Part shown: positions 1-10,872 of the stretch, in pieces
How the letters are laid out: every line of letters begins with the position of its first letter
Position numbering within the stretch: position 1 is the stretch's first letter
Assembly (NCBI GenBank): GCA_958450365.1
Contig: CAUEEP010000735.1
Span: 377,501 to 441,500, forward strand
DNA: 64,000 bases
Origin: Mesorhabditis belari
Taxonomy: Eukaryota > Nematoda > Chromadorea > Rhabditida > Rhabditidae
Direction of reading: 5' to 3'
The notes under the pieces: model-generated
Seen by the model: the letters and a program-made list of their open reading frames with translations, nothing else
Database searches by the model: none
Told to the model about the DNA's origin: nothing
Program-made: the position numbers and the translations under genes

Positions 1-785
1 TCAACGACGAACCCTCAATCAATGCCCAAAGCATCCTAAAACACTGTTTTCCATGAGGTGCCTCAAATTGGTTGATTCGGTTTTACCAAGATACAAAGGG
101 CTACCGTAAGCCGGAAATAGTACTCTTCGTTGGACGAAATAAAAATTTATTTATCATAAAATATAACGTGAGATCAAAACATAAGGCATCAACATAGCAA
201 AAGTAAGTAATATTCAGAAGGTGCTAGAGGTTCTGTACCCATTTTTTGGTATCTTTTTCATCTTCAAAGTACTCTCCGACTGGGGGATTTTCCTTGATTG
301 TAGAGCGAATGTAAGCGAGCATTTTCATTGTGTAAGCGAGCATTTTCATGCTCCAATCTGGCTTTTTTCAGATTGAGTCTTTTTGTCTCAAGTGCTTTAG
401 CCAGATTCTACAATTGGTTACTGTATAGTTGAGAGTTAAGTGTTTACTTGCTATCCAATAACTCCCAATACTCTACACCAGCAGGATCCCAGTAATAGCG
501 AGACGCTGGTCTTTCATAGGGTCAATTAAGGTATGAGGAACCCATTGTCCAAAAACAGATCTATAACCCAATTAAGTCAAATGATGTTCTACTGTAGGAT
601 GATTCGCTGAAGGTCTTTTCCAAGTTCACGTCTAGTCTTCCGATTGTTTTTGCTTAATAGCTCCAATATTTTGTCAATTTCAACTTTAACCGGTCTTCCG
701 GCTTTCGATCAGGGATTTGTCTCCATCTTTAAACTTGGGAAATCATCGATTACAGGGGGAGTCATGACCATATACTTTTGTTGAT
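1..785. other. Gene-free AT-rich stretch
   Basis: I see no open reading frame with splice sites or recognisable protein similarity here. There is a short direct duplication of a segment containing 'aagcgagcattttcat' around 315-350. Nothing else is supported. Confidence 0.5.
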
Positions 786-948
786 CTAGAGCTGTGATCT
801 AGAGCTGTGATCTAGAGCTGTGATCTAGAACTGTGATCTAGCGCTGTGATCTAGCGCTGTGATCTAGAGCGGTGATCTAGAGCGGTGATCTAGAACTGTG
901 ATCTAGAGTTTTGATCTAGAACTGTGATCTAGAACTGTGATCTAGAGC
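784..948. repeat. 13-15-bp minisatellite (GATCTAGAGCTGT)
   Basis: About a dozen tandem copies of 'tgatctagagctg' with scattered substitutions (agaact, agcgct, agagcg). Each unit contains an overlapping GATC/CTAG palindromic core. It lies in gene-free DNA; no function is visible. Confidence 0.9.
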
Positions 949-950
949 TA

Positions 951-2104
951 GACTTGAAGTTGAGTCTTTATCGAATTCATATAACATAACATGATAACTA
1001 TGTCTCTTTAGCAAATTTGCACTGATTTGGAGTAAGTAAAAGAAATGAGAAATCATGCCCAATCAATGAAAGTGTTTCAAAATAACGGAATTCTGTTATC
1101 TCTTTTACTGATAAACACTTAGAATCTACTAAAACTTTACGGCAAAATTTCCTTTCTTTCACGTAACTCTACTTATTGCCCAACCCAATACAGGGTGGCG
1201 CACAATTACCCGCACTCAGTTCAGATTCTCCAACTTAGCGAAGAGTCAAGCAAGTGACCTAATTCTTTCTTTTATTATCAAATTGAATATTTCTCCTGCA
1301 ATCTGTTTCCTGGATTTGATCAGAAAAGTTTCTAAACTTTTGCTAGAGCGCTGCAAAGTTGCGATACGCGATTCCTGCGGCGGAATTGCGATTTTCTGGT
1401 TTTTTAACCAGTTTCAATGCGTCAAAATCAAAAAAAAGAACCAGCTTCATTTACTCCTTTTTACTTATTGTTTCCAAAATCTAGCTAATTTTTACTAGAA
1501 AACAATGAATTTCGATTAGGGATCAAAGTTCAAAATATGAATTTGAACTGAGCACAATTGTGCCCAACCCTTTCCATACAATTCTATGCGTTCTGCATTC
1601 AGAATTCTCATTGTGAGCCCTGAATTGTGAGTCAGCACTGACATCAAAGTTTTCTAACTAGCAAACCGGCATTGGAATAGATCCCTGTTTTCTTTTTTTC
1701 TAGGTTCTAAAGTGCAACAGCACAAATGTGCTCGAAGCAAGAAAAGAGATTTTCAAGCAAAAAGTAGAACTTATGTGAACCCGGCAATTCGATCTTTCTT
1801 TTCCAAATCATTCATTCGATGAGGAAGGGATAAGCCTTTCCGATTCTTCTTTTTTCTCTTCCAATTTTGGATTCCCATGGATAAAAACATCGTTTCACTC
1901 TTTTTTTTCGATGTTTCTCCCATTGGATTTCAGTTTTTCCTTGTTTTTGTGTTTTGATGGATCTACGTGTTTTTTAGACATTCTTTGGCTTTTTGATTGG
2001 GAAATCGATTTGAGTGGTTGATTCAAATTTATCTCAGAAAATCGCTTATTAGATTTAGGGCTTAGAATTTGAAAATACGAGATCGTTGGCTAAGAGTTTT
2101 TGGT
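951..2104. other. Gene-free stretch
   Basis: AT-rich DNA. The 71-codon open frame at 1283-1498 has no splice context or similarity I recognise and is treated as chance. Positions 1990-2116 are the first member of a direct repeat with 2340-2557 (see the transposon fragment between them). Confidence 0.5.
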
Positions 2105-2341
2105 TTAAAATCTTCGTGTGTTAAAAAAAATTCCAAGCATTTTCACAATGTCCTTTGTCGGCTTTTCATCTTGATGTAACTTGATGATTGCGTTACGAAG
2201 CGGATTAGCCGACACAATTTCTAAAATCAAGATATAATACAATTCTAATACACTAAAAAAGCTTAAAAACGAGAAACGAGCAGAAAAATAAGAAACCGGC
2301 CACTTTTCTTGGTGCACCAGTAATTTTGTCCAACCCTGTAT
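2105..2341 (-). mobile_element. Tc1-like transposon end with transposase N-terminal fragment
   Basis: Read on the minus strand, 2341 begins with a Tc1-like terminal motif (TACAGGGTTGGACAAAATTA). It is followed by an open frame containing RNAIIKLHQDEKPTKDIVK, which resembles the N-terminal helix-turn-helix of Tc1/IS630-type transposases that binds the terminal repeat. The frame stops after about 70 codons. No catalytic DDE region follows, so this is a truncated relic. It is bracketed by two copies of a repeat (1990-2116 and 2340-2557) whose sequence is interrupted exactly here. The HTH assignment is from pattern recognition; an alignment would confirm it. Confidence 0.55.
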
Positions 2342-2557
2342 TGAATTTTTGATTGAGAAATCGATTTGAGTGGTTGTTTAGCTCAGAAATCGTTAATTTA
2401 GCTCAGAAATCGGTAATTTAGCTCAGAAATCGCTAATTTAGCTCCGAAACCGCTAATTTAGCTCAGAAAATCGCTAATTAGATTTAGGGCTTAGAATTTG
2501 AGATTACAAGATCGTTGGCTAAGAGATCGTTGGCTTTTTGGTTTAAAATCTTCCTAT
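2340..2557. repeat. Second copy of local direct repeat with 20-bp tandem unit
   Basis: Shares the 'gaaatcgatttgagtggttg' and 'gatttagggcttagaattt' blocks with 1990-2116. Inside, a roughly 20-bp unit (tttagctcagaaatcgctaa) is repeated about five times at 2378-2478, which the upstream copy lacks. Confidence 0.75.
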
Positions 2558-3305
2558 CTCTGTCGGGTAAATGGTTTTTGAAAAAAGCATCTGTTTAGGC
2601 AAGTTACCGTACTCAAAAATTCAAGTTTTCATTCAATTAAAGCGATTTTTATCACATTTAATAAGGAATCACAAGGATCAGAAAGATGATTTCAAAATTT
2701 TGATCATCGAATGTGCACTGGGTGATTACGTTTGGATTTAAAACATCTTCAGCTCAAAACTAACGCCAAAACTTTAAAACTCATTGGTTTTCGATTTATT
2801 TTTGTTTGGCTTTCTTTCCTTAAACCATTTTTTCTATTACTGGAATGGTAAAGTAAAAAAGAAAATATATTGAATCTTTTTATTACTAAAGTACTTTGCG
2901 TACTTTGTACTTTGCTTTTGCTTTGTACTTTGCGTACTTTGCTTTTTTAAGTACTTTGCGCAAAATGTCTCTAGCTCGATCTATCTTTTCAGCAAATCTC
3001 TCTTTCCCCACAAATCAATCAAAGCCTCACCTCAAAAAAAATGTCATCACTTTCCTGGTGGAACTTTATCGCTTTGGTCTTTGATTGCTTAGAGAAAGTC
3101 TAAGATTTGGTATTTAGAAAAAGGAAATTTAGTTAGCAAGAGAAATATAAATAAGAAAATAAGAAACAAGAGAAAATAAGAAAATAACTAAAACAAAGTA
3201 TTATTTAAATCAGGAGATATAAAATGGAATTTGAAATGAAATGAAAGCTCATTTGAAATGAAGCAGCGAAAACGGTGACTTTCTAAAGGTATGGTGTTAA
3301 GGTAA
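2558..3305. other. Gene-free stretch with short tandem runs
   Basis: Nothing coding is supported. A 'gtactttgc' run sits at 2890-2960. A block at 3120-3240 (aaaataagaaa, actaaaacaaagtattatt) recurs at 3600-3690. Confidence 0.45.
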
Positions 3306-3523
3306 TACCGTATTTTCTCTAATAGTAGTGCACCCTGGCGAGCCGAGTTGATGACTATTTTACGGTTTCCAAGCTTTCACAGAAGCTCAACACTCAAATC
3401 CCCCACTAGATCTCATCGTCAGCTACATTTTCCCTACATCGATAGGTTCTGATCAGCTATTCTCGAGATTTCGAGCAATTTAGGCGACGCTCAGGGTGCA
3501 TTACTATTAGAGAAAATACGGTA
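3306..3523. mobile_element. Fold-back MITE with TACCGTA ends, 218 bp
   Basis: The ends are near-perfect inverted repeats: taccgtattttctctaatag at the left and ctattagagaaaatacggta at the right, each extended by a roughly 12-bp arm (tagtgcaccctg against cagggtgcatta). There is no coding capacity. It belongs to the same terminal family as the elements at 9,148, 10,182, 20,646 and 58,988. Confidence 0.85.
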
Positions 3524-3872
3524 ACAGTGATTTTCAGCGAACAATAGCAATTGTTGAGCTTTTAAGTTTTATGTAGTAGAATGGAATTTGTTTTGAGCAC
3601 ATATTTCTAAGAAAATCGAGAGAAAAAAGAAAATTTAGTTAGTAAACAACTAAAACAAAGTACTATCTAAACCAGAAAATATAAAATGGAAAAGCAGAGA
3701 AAACGGTGACGGTGTTAGCTAGCATTATTCTTTCAGTTTCATTGCTGTTCAAATAACACAATGGTTAAATGACACAATTCTACATTAACGAGATGTAGAA
3801 TTTCTACCAAGAATATCGCTAAATTTAAGGCAAAAGTTGATCCCAGGGATTTGGGCATAGTGACGGAAAAAA

Positions 3873-4256
3873 ACGACGAAACCGACTCAGTCACTCACCG
3901 CTTCCCCTTTACCGATTCTAAATTGGAGGCACTTTATACCAAAGCGGCTTGCCAGATAAAGAGCGATTACATGGCCGCACAGAGAACACCGACTACACAT
4001 CGCAATATTAACAACGACGTACCGTCTTTTGTGTGGGTGTGTAGTGTTCGTGTTCTCACTACGATGACGAAACCGACTCAGTCACTCACCGATCTTTCCC
4101 CTTCGCAAATTCCAAAACAAAAACACTTTATACCAAAGCGGTTTCCCAGATAAAGAGCGATTACATGACCGCATAAAAAACACCGACTGCAAATCGCAAT
4201 ACTAACAACGACGTACCGTCTTTTGTGTGGGTGTGTAGTGTTAGTGTTCTCACTTT
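3873..4256. repeat. Tandem duplication of an about 190-bp unit (two copies)
   Basis: The first copy (3873-4062) and second copy (4063-4256) share long blocks, for example 'gaaaccgactcagtcactca', 'agataaagagcgattacatg' and 'acgacgtaccgtcttttgtg'. The 100-codon open frame running through the duplication is probably a by-product of the repeat. The unit is richer in GC than its surroundings. Confidence 0.85.
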
Positions 4257-4608
4257 GCGGTCATTTGTCTTGTACTAGACAACAGTTTTTCTAAAAATCT
4301 TTTATACCATCCTATAGCCCAATTAAAAGACTACATTTTGATACCAAAATCGCACAAAGCTGGTCAATGACATTTCCATTTGGCGCAATTTTCATTTTTA
4401 CACACTGGCGCATTCTTCATGGTCCCTAAATTTGTACCCAAGGGTTTTCAAGGTCGGGGAATCGATTAGCGTATTCAAATTCAACCCTTATTCAGTGAAA
4501 AGAGCTAAAAAAACCAAAATTAGCATAATTTCAATGTTTTTAGTGAACTTGAATGAAATTGAGTTCATGGTGGTAAGATGGCAGTGACATGATACTAGAG
4601 GACTTGCT

Positions 4609-4640
4609 CTTGCTCTTGCTCTTGCTCTTGCTCTTGCTCA
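4609..4640. repeat. CTTGCT microsatellite
   Basis: About five tandem 'cttgct' hexamers. No associated gene. Confidence 0.9.
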
Positions 4641-5167
4641 AGCTGCCTCAAAATTGCTCAAATTCCCCCAACAACAGTTTCAAATCCCAAATCTTTTCCT
4701 AGACATTCCTCTAGTTGCTTGTTTTTCCACAGACATTTGTTTTCTATTTCCGAAAAATCCCCGGACCTTCTCAATCGTTTCTTTCATCCCCGCAAGTACT
4801 TTGATTTTCAGGAATTTCCCCCAAATAGACGCAAAATGGCACAAACAAGTCTGTGATCGGCCTCTCTTGCAAAATCAAATCGATTTTCAATTTTTTTTTC
4901 GGGGGAACGTGCCTGTTCGGAGATTCCAGAGAGAAAAGGGAAAGAGTTTTGATTCCCCATAAATTTCTTATCAATCCGCTTCCGAATATTTCCCGTTTCT
5001 CTCGTTGTGATCTCTGAAATCATGAAATAAGATAAACAAAGACGATTTTCGGCGATTTGTAGAATAGTGTAGTTGAAAATTGCTGAAAATTGCTGAAAAT
5101 TGATGCAAAGGTTTCAGAAATGGAAATCAAATACAATTACTTGTTAACGATTTGAATTATTTGATTA

Positions 5168-5890
5168 GGTTGTCGGGTTTTAAATGCGAATTTTTCCAAG
5201 GGAAAAAAAGCTATTAGAATTAGCCCCCTTTGTACCATTAGAAAGGTAAATCTGTGTTCTAGATTGAGCTTTTCAGCGATTTTGAAAAGCTTCTGTTTTG
5301 GGGTTTTTTTTGGGGAGACAAAGACAAGTAGTCAGAAGTCAGAAACGTTAAAAAAGAGACTTGTCGTGAACTATCTTATTTGTGGAATCGATTTTAAATG
5401 TTTTTCACTCGAACTTTGAAACAACTCTTTTTGCATATGCCAGCAAATTTTCAGCCAAATCTGTTCAGCCCGTTCAGCTTTTTTCCAGAATGTATTTCAA
5501 AGAATGTATTAGAATTAAGGGAATTAGAAATACAAATAAGGGTATTTGCTCATTTGAGAGACTTTTTGAACAAATTTGAAACATTTAGAAAAAACGGCTG
5601 AACGGATTTCAGAGAAAATTTACCTGAAAATGTATAAATGCTTGGTCTTTCATTTGAGCAAAAAATTAATGCTAACTTTCCATCGAAAAAGTTGCCAATT
5701 GAACGATTTTTAACGATTCTGACTACTTGTCTTTTGTCTCCCCAAAAAAAACCCCAAAACAGAAGCTTTTCAAAATCGCTGAAAAGCTCAATGTAGAACA
5801 CAGATTTGCCTTTCTAATGGTACAAAGGGGACTAATTCTAATAGCTTCGTTCTCTTGGAAAAATTCGCATTTAAAACCCGACAACCTATT
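5168..5890. mobile_element. Large inverted-repeat (fold-back) element
   Basis: The left arm (about 5168-5340) is the reverse complement of the right arm (about 5707-5890). The left arm has 'gacaaagacaagtagtcag' and the right has 'ctgactacttgtcttttgtc'; the outer ends are 'ggttgtcgggttttaaatgc' and 'gcatttaaaacccgacaacc'. The spacer of about 370 bp has no clear gene. Part of the arm recurs at 6130-6255. The small open frames at 5382-5997 are shadows of the arms and spacer. Confidence 0.85.
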
Positions 5891-6129
5891 TGATCTAATT
5901 GAGCTAAAATTTTGGCCAAAGCCGAGCTGGGAACGAATTTGAAAGGTTTTTGAAGAGAAAGAGGGTTATTTTTGAAATTTCTCACAATGTTTAGCAATTG
6001 TAAACGATTTTAGTACAGTGGATTACACAAATGAAACAATTTTTCAACTCTACAAAGCTCTACAAAGCGTTTTTTGATAACTACAAGTCAATCGAACTAT
6101 GAAAGGTGAAAATTTTAGTCATCATCCTT

Positions 6130-6255
6130 TTAGTCATCAGTCAAAATCGCTGAAACGCTCAATGTAGAACACAGATTTGCCTTTCTAATGATACAAATGG
6201 GACTAATTCGAATAGCTTTGTTCTCTTGGAAAAATTCGGATTTAAAACCCCACAG
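6130..6255. repeat. Partial extra copy of the 5.2/5.8-kb fold-back arm
   Basis: Contains 'aaaatcgctgaaacgctcaa', 'cacagatttgcctttctaat' and 'ctcttggaaaaattcg', which match 5770-5870 with substitutions. It ends with a degraded 'aaccccacagcc' terminus. Confidence 0.8.
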
Positions 6256-7010
6256 CCTAATAAAATAAATCAAATCTTTAAAATAATTTTGAATCATGTG
6301 GTTTTATTTTACAGAAACATTCTAAATTAGTTTTTTTTATTAGTTAGTTAGTCTCAACCCCCAGTCTGAGAATTTCCTTTAACCGTTTGATAAGCCGAGA
6401 TTTTTGCACACTAGGTGTGAGCTTGTAATCACCAAAAATTCCCAGAAACGTATGCAAATCTTTGCCCGACTTGTATCAGTGTTATCACCGAATGTAAGCG
6501 GCGCTTATTTCCGCTTCCTTGAAAGGTTTCTTTCAATGATTGTAAAGAATCAAAAACCTAAGGATTCACTGGGAAAAACCTTTGGATATTTGATGTATGA
6601 TTCATTCTACAAAGGATTAAATTTAGATATTGTCTGCTAAAAAGAAAAGTCAAAGCAGTACCGCAGTCACTGAATGTAATAGAGTCCATAAGTTCTTGCA
6701 GTTCTTTAAATTGTGATTTCTCAAAAACCAGCCAACAGTTTCATCTGAAATTTCATCAACCCTAATACTACAGTTTCATCAACCCTAATACTATTCCTGG
6801 CTGAATGCTTTGTCCAGAGACAATGACAGAAATAGGCTACAAAATAGAATAGGGCTAAACTACGGTCTTAAATGTCTGATCGGACCGATTTATCCCAGCT
6901 CAGTCAAATTTCGGTTTAAACCCACCAGAATTGGCTTAAAGCAGAAGTTATTCGACTCCTTTCTGTTAGTACCAATCAGAGAAGACAAGATATTTATAGA
7001 AAACGAACGG
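6256..7010. other. Gene-free stretch
   Basis: There are two small open frames (6404-6640 and 6810-7037) without recognisable domains or convincing splice partners. A 20-bp direct duplication containing 'catcaaccctaatact' occurs at 6755-6792. Confidence 0.4.
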
Positions 7011-7011
7011 C

Positions 7012-7437
7012 TCTTGCGTAGTTTCCGGGTATTTTGAACGGGTCGTCGGCTTTGAAGGCCTATAACTTTGTCCAGAAATAATATTTTTGCTAACTTTTTA
7101 TATCATTGTACAGAACACATTTCAAGCTTTCAATTAACACCAAATAAAGCTTGGCTGGATTTTTCATTCCCATGCAAACCAGGCGACACAACACCCGAGT
7201 TGGATAGGCTTCATTTGCTCAGAGTTGGCTCTGATTTTCTTGGACTCGATTAATCAATCAAGCTTTATTTGGTGTCATTTGAAAGCTTGAAATGTCCTCT
7301 GTACAATGATATAAAATGTTAACAAAAATTTGATCTCTGGACAAAGTTCTAAGCCATCAAAGCGTTGATGTTCAAAAACCCGTTCAAAAAACCGGAATTT
7401 TTTAAAAAATACCCGGAAACTACACAAGAGCCAACGA
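7012..7437. mobile_element. Fold-back element, arms about 150 bp
   Basis: Left arm motifs ('ggctcttgcgtagtttccgg', 'ttatatcattgtacagaaca', 'caccaaataaagcttg') reappear reversed and complemented at 7255-7437 ('caagctttatttggtgtc', 'tgtacaatgatataaaatgt', 'ggaaactacacaagagcc'). Arm divergence is moderate, suggesting an old element. Confidence 0.8.
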
Positions 7438-7483
7438 AACGTTACCTTCATCAAACCTTACTAATAAGATAACTACCGTAAAT

Positions 7484-7660
7484 ACTCTAATAGAAGCCCC
7501 TATAGGAGCGTCGCGTAATTTGAGAAAACCTCTCCCTATAGGAGAAGTTTACCTTCAAACAAACGCCCAGATCTTGTCACCAGTACGTTTGTTTCGACGC
7601 ACTTAGGTATCAAATTAAAATAAAGAAAATGGGTGTTTTTTTAAGATATAACACATATTA
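7484..7660. mobile_element. Partial TACCGTA-family element
   Basis: The left end reads taccgtaaatactctaatag, which matches the terminus of the TACCGTA fold-back family. An internal short inverted repeat ('cctataggag' and 'ccctataggag') follows. I did not find a matching right end, so the boundary is approximate. Confidence 0.5.
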
Positions 7661-8190
7661 TATCATTAATCAGTCTTTAGAAAAGAATGATTGAAAAGTG
7701 GCGAAAAAAGCCGATTTTTCATAATTTTGATCTTGCTGTTTTGCAAAACTTTGCATTACTTTTGTCAAATTTTGTCATTTTATTGTTTCTATGAATCTTT
7801 TGTGGCTTTGATAAAGTTCTTAAATAGCTAGCAAACAGATAAACGATAAATTAACACCGCAAAACTTTTGCTTTCTTGCCAATCCCCCAAACTAGAGCAA
7901 GAAAACTCCATTCAACTTTGTCCTCGATTGCTCTCTGCTCTCTTTTTCCCATAAAAAAAAACAACTTCTCTGTCGAAATTTCCTGTTTTCACAGAAAACT
8001 CCTTTGCGTGCATTTCTACACTTCCCAAACCCTTCCACTCAATCTCTCTTCGATTTCTCCTCAGCTTTTTTTTTTGGTTTTCCCTTCTTGGTGAGTGAAG
8101 CGCGTATAAAGAGTGAAAAAAAAGCACAGAATTGAAAGATTTCCAGCTTTCATAGTGGTAAACAAGACCAAATTGAAATCAAGAGAGAGC

Positions 8191-8275
8191 AAGAGTTGAA
8201 AGTGATAACGTGCCGATTCAGAACCTCATTTGAAAGCTCAAGTTCTGTTCTTTTCTGTTGCTCAAGTTCTGTTCC
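8191..8275. repeat. Left 85-bp direct repeat flanking the telomere-like tract
   Basis: Nearly identical to 8628-8712; both start 'aagagttgaaagtgat' and contain 'acgtgccgattcagaa' and 'tctgttcttttctgttgctc'. Only about four substitutions separate them. Confidence 0.9.
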
Positions 8276-8420
8276 AGCTTTTAAAGTGGTAAACAAGACT
8301 TAGCAATTCTAACTGGTCAAAGCCAAAGCCAGGTCAATATCTTGGTCTGATCTGACCAACCCCGGCACAAAACCGGATTGACAATCTATCTTTTCGATCC
8401 AGTTTTGTGTTGATGTGTTG

Positions 8421-8627
8421 ATCCTGAGCCTAATCCTAAGCCTGAGCCTAATCCTAAGCCTAAGCCTAAGCCTAAGCCTAAGCCTAACCCTAACCCTAAC
8501 CCTAAGCCTAAGCCTGAGCCTAAGCCTAAGCCTAAGCCTAATCCTCAGCCTAAGCCTAAGCCTAAGCCTAAGCCTAACCCTAACCCTAACCCTAAGCCTA
8601 AGCCTGAGCCTAAGCCTAAGCCTAAGC
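8421..8627. repeat. Interstitial telomeric tract, (TTAGGC)n on the minus strand
   Basis: About 34 hexamers of CCTAAG/AGCCTA, the complement of the nematode telomere repeat TTAGGC, with variant hexamers (AGCCTG, ATCCTA, ATCCTC). Two blocks of three AACCCT units (TTAGGG-type) lie 90 bp apart, showing that a roughly 90-bp higher-order unit was duplicated. Long open frames in both directions (RLRLRL-, LSLSLS-type peptides) are repeat artefacts. Confidence 0.95.
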
Positions 8628-8712
8628 AAGAGTTGAAAGTGATCACGTGCCGATTCAGAATCTCATTTGAAAGCTCAAGTTCTGTTCTTTTCTGTTGCTC
8701 AAGTACTGTTCC
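8628..8712. repeat. Right 85-bp direct repeat flanking the telomere-like tract
   Basis: Partner of 8191-8275. The paired repeats around the tract look like a local duplication or a repaired break into which telomere sequence was added. Confidence 0.9.
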
Positions 8713-9147
8713 AAGTAATGTTCGAAGATTTTCAAATATCTTTTTGAAAATTTCAAATATTAAATAACACTTATTATGCCTCTGGTGTTGATTTGTTAAA
8801 TAGTAAAATGTGAAGGTAAATCTCAGTCTAATGTAGCTCAAAATTTGAATTCATGTTTATTTTTGAGTTCCTAAATAAAAAACTCGAGATTTCGAAAAGC
8901 TGACCACTTTTTTGAACCTGATTAAGTTCAATTCAAGGAAATAGGAAATCCTTGTGGGATTCGACGATCAGTAAAAAATGTTTTTGCTCTTTTGAGAAAG
9001 AATTTGGATTGAGAAAAAAAACCCGCACCTGCAAAGGAAATTAATTAGTTTGAAAGAGTTTTTATCCTAAATTTTTGATGTGGAATTTTGGCGGTGAAGT
9101 AAGATAGTTTTGCGTTTTTTGGTGAATAAAAACGCTATTTGATACAT

Positions 9148-9357
9148 ACCGTAAATACTGTAATAGTACCCCGCCGCCCTCGTACAGTCGCGTAGTCGCA
9201 AGAGTTTTTTAGTATTTCATTTTTGTAAAGCGCCCGTACTTTCGAAAAAATGCGTCTTTGGTATCAAAAAATAGCCCTGAATTTCAGCTATTTTTTGATA
9301 CCTAAGGGAGCATTGTAGCATAAACCAGTGTCGAGAAAAACGCATCCAAAGTTAGAC
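9148..9357. mobile_element. TACCGTA-family element, left part only
   Basis: Begins taccgtaaatactgtaatag, followed by 'accccgccgccctcgtacag' and the inner palindrome 'tatcaaaaaatagc'/'gctattttttgata'. It is very similar to 10,182-10,448, but the right terminal repeat is missing. Another family member starts immediately at 9358. Confidence 0.8.
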
Positions 9358-10114
9358 TACCGTATTTATTCTATTAGGTTGATGCATAAGTGTTTTTGTT
9401 CCTTTTCGTCTGCCGTTTCAAGCCAACAAATGCACCAATTAAACTACGGTTGATTTCATTAGAAAAACCAATTATTTTTCTGCAAAATAACATTAAAATG
9501 GGTTTAAAAATATTTAATGCCTGGATTTTCTTGAGAGTATGAAGTCGGGTAGTCAAAAAGGGCTAACTCGATGATGCGGTTTAGACACCTTAGCTAAAGA
9601 AAACCTATCTTCGTGTCAATAGATAAAAGATAGAGAAAAAAAGTTTGATATTTCGCCAAAATTTCAGAGAAATTCATTCAGCCAATTTTTCCGTAGAGTT
9701 TTTTATAGATTTTTACGAAAAAGGCGTTTTTCACTCTCGAATTTGCTTGAAAGTGAACCGAAATTGATTTAAAAAGATGCAAATTGAACAAAAAAACACT
9801 TTTTTTATAGAGCAAACTATAGATTAATTGGTGAATTTGTTACTTTTTAACAGAAGTACGAAAAAAACGAAAAGACTTATGCATCAACCTATTAATAAAC
9901 GCCGCGCCCCCCCCCCCTCCCCCCCTCGACCAACTTTAGATGCCTCGTCCTTAGCCTGATTTTATGATATTTTTATGTTTAATATACCAAAAGATTGAAG
10001 ACATTAAGGGCTATCTTTTGGTATATTAAACATAAAAATATCTCAAAATGGGACTGAGAACGAGGCGTCTAAAGTTGTTCGACGTGAGTGGCGTTTATTA
10101 GAATAAATACGGTA
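9358..10114. mobile_element. TACCGTA-family fold-back element interrupted by a mariner-type insertion
   Basis: The left end is taccgtatttattcta and the right end is tagaataaatacggta. The inner right arm has 'ggcgtttatta', matched by 'taataaacgcc' at 9891-9903. An internal palindrome ('tatgtttaatataccaaaag' against 'cttttggtatattaaacata') is typical of the family. The left arm is split at 9373/9374 by a roughly 520-bp element. A poly-C run of 10-12 bases lies at 9907-9925. Confidence 0.8.
9374..9892. mobile_element. Mariner-type non-autonomous element (MITE), about 520 bp
   Basis: Terminal inverted repeats start TTAGGTTGATGCATAAGT and end ACTTATGCATCAACCTA. This resembles the TTAGGTTGGTGCAAAAGT termini known for mariner elements. 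It lies at a TA/TTA site inside the 9358-10,114 element. It has no intact transposase. A related copy in the opposite arrangement is at about 49,204-49,700, which shares the 'aagataggtttccttagcta' type block. Confidence 0.8.
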
Positions 10115-10181
10115 TGCAACACTGCGCTTCCTCATTATTGGAGTGGGAACTACCTACCGTAAACTACCTGCCAAATAACCC

Positions 10182-10448
10182 ACCGTAAATACTGTAATAG
10201 TACCCCGCCGCCCTCGTACAGTCGCGTAGTCGCAAAAGTTTTTTAGTATTTCATTTTTGTAAAGCGCCCGTACTTTCAAAAAATGCGTCTTTGGTATCAA
10301 AAAATAGCTGAATTTCAGGGGTATTTTTTGATACCCAGGCCCGCATTGTAGCATAAACCAGTGTCGAGAAAAACTCGTCCAAAGCTAGACTACGCAACAC
10401 TCCGCACCGTCATTATGGGGGCGGGGTGCTATTACAGTATTTACGGTA
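10182..10448. mobile_element. Complete TACCGTA-family fold-back MITE, 267 bp
   Basis: Full terminal inverted repeat (accgtaaatactgtaatag at the left, ctattacagtatttacggt at the right) followed by C-rich and G-rich arms (accccgccgccc and ggggcggggt). The inner palindrome is 'tatcaaaaaatagctgaa' with its partner. The open frame at 10,154-10,354 is a shadow of the element. Confidence 0.9.
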
Positions 10449-10759
10449 GCTATTTTCCGAATCACTGTGCGAATTCGATTTGTAGTCATTATTCGTCCCT
10501 TTAAGACATATCAGCACTAAGAAATTAGCCTTAATATCAGCACTTTCATCTTCAAGACATAATGATCAAAACTTGATGTTGGCGTTCAAGGAGGCCATCG
10601 GTTCTTTGTGTAAACGTAAACATATATTTTCTGGCACACTTGATCCCTAATTTTCCACGGTACTATGCCAGGGGATGGGTGTTTATTAGAGCACAAAGTG
10701 CAGTCTTGATTCTATCCTATTATTTGAGCATTCGCTCACTACAAGATACTTTCAAAAAA

Positions 10760-10872
10760 TGCGTCGCAGAAATCCGATTTGGAAGTTTTTAGAAGATAAA
10801 TGTAGCCAGGATTAAGGGCTACAATTCTCTATATAACATTTGACACTTTGAAGTAAATTAAGCATGCGACAA
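10760..10872. repeat. Dispersed repeat, copy 1
   Basis: Shares 'gatagataaatgtagccagg'-type and 'attaagggctacaatt' blocks with 13,550-13,640 and 13,915-14,008, each followed by 'acttgatact'-like sequence. The boundaries are approximate. Confidence 0.65.

Noticed and set aside
8309..8841. Long Arg-Leu, Leu-Ser and Gly-Leu repeat reading frames on both strands
   Set aside because: They are translations of the telomere-type hexamer array; hexamers stay open in every frame and give no evidence of a protein.
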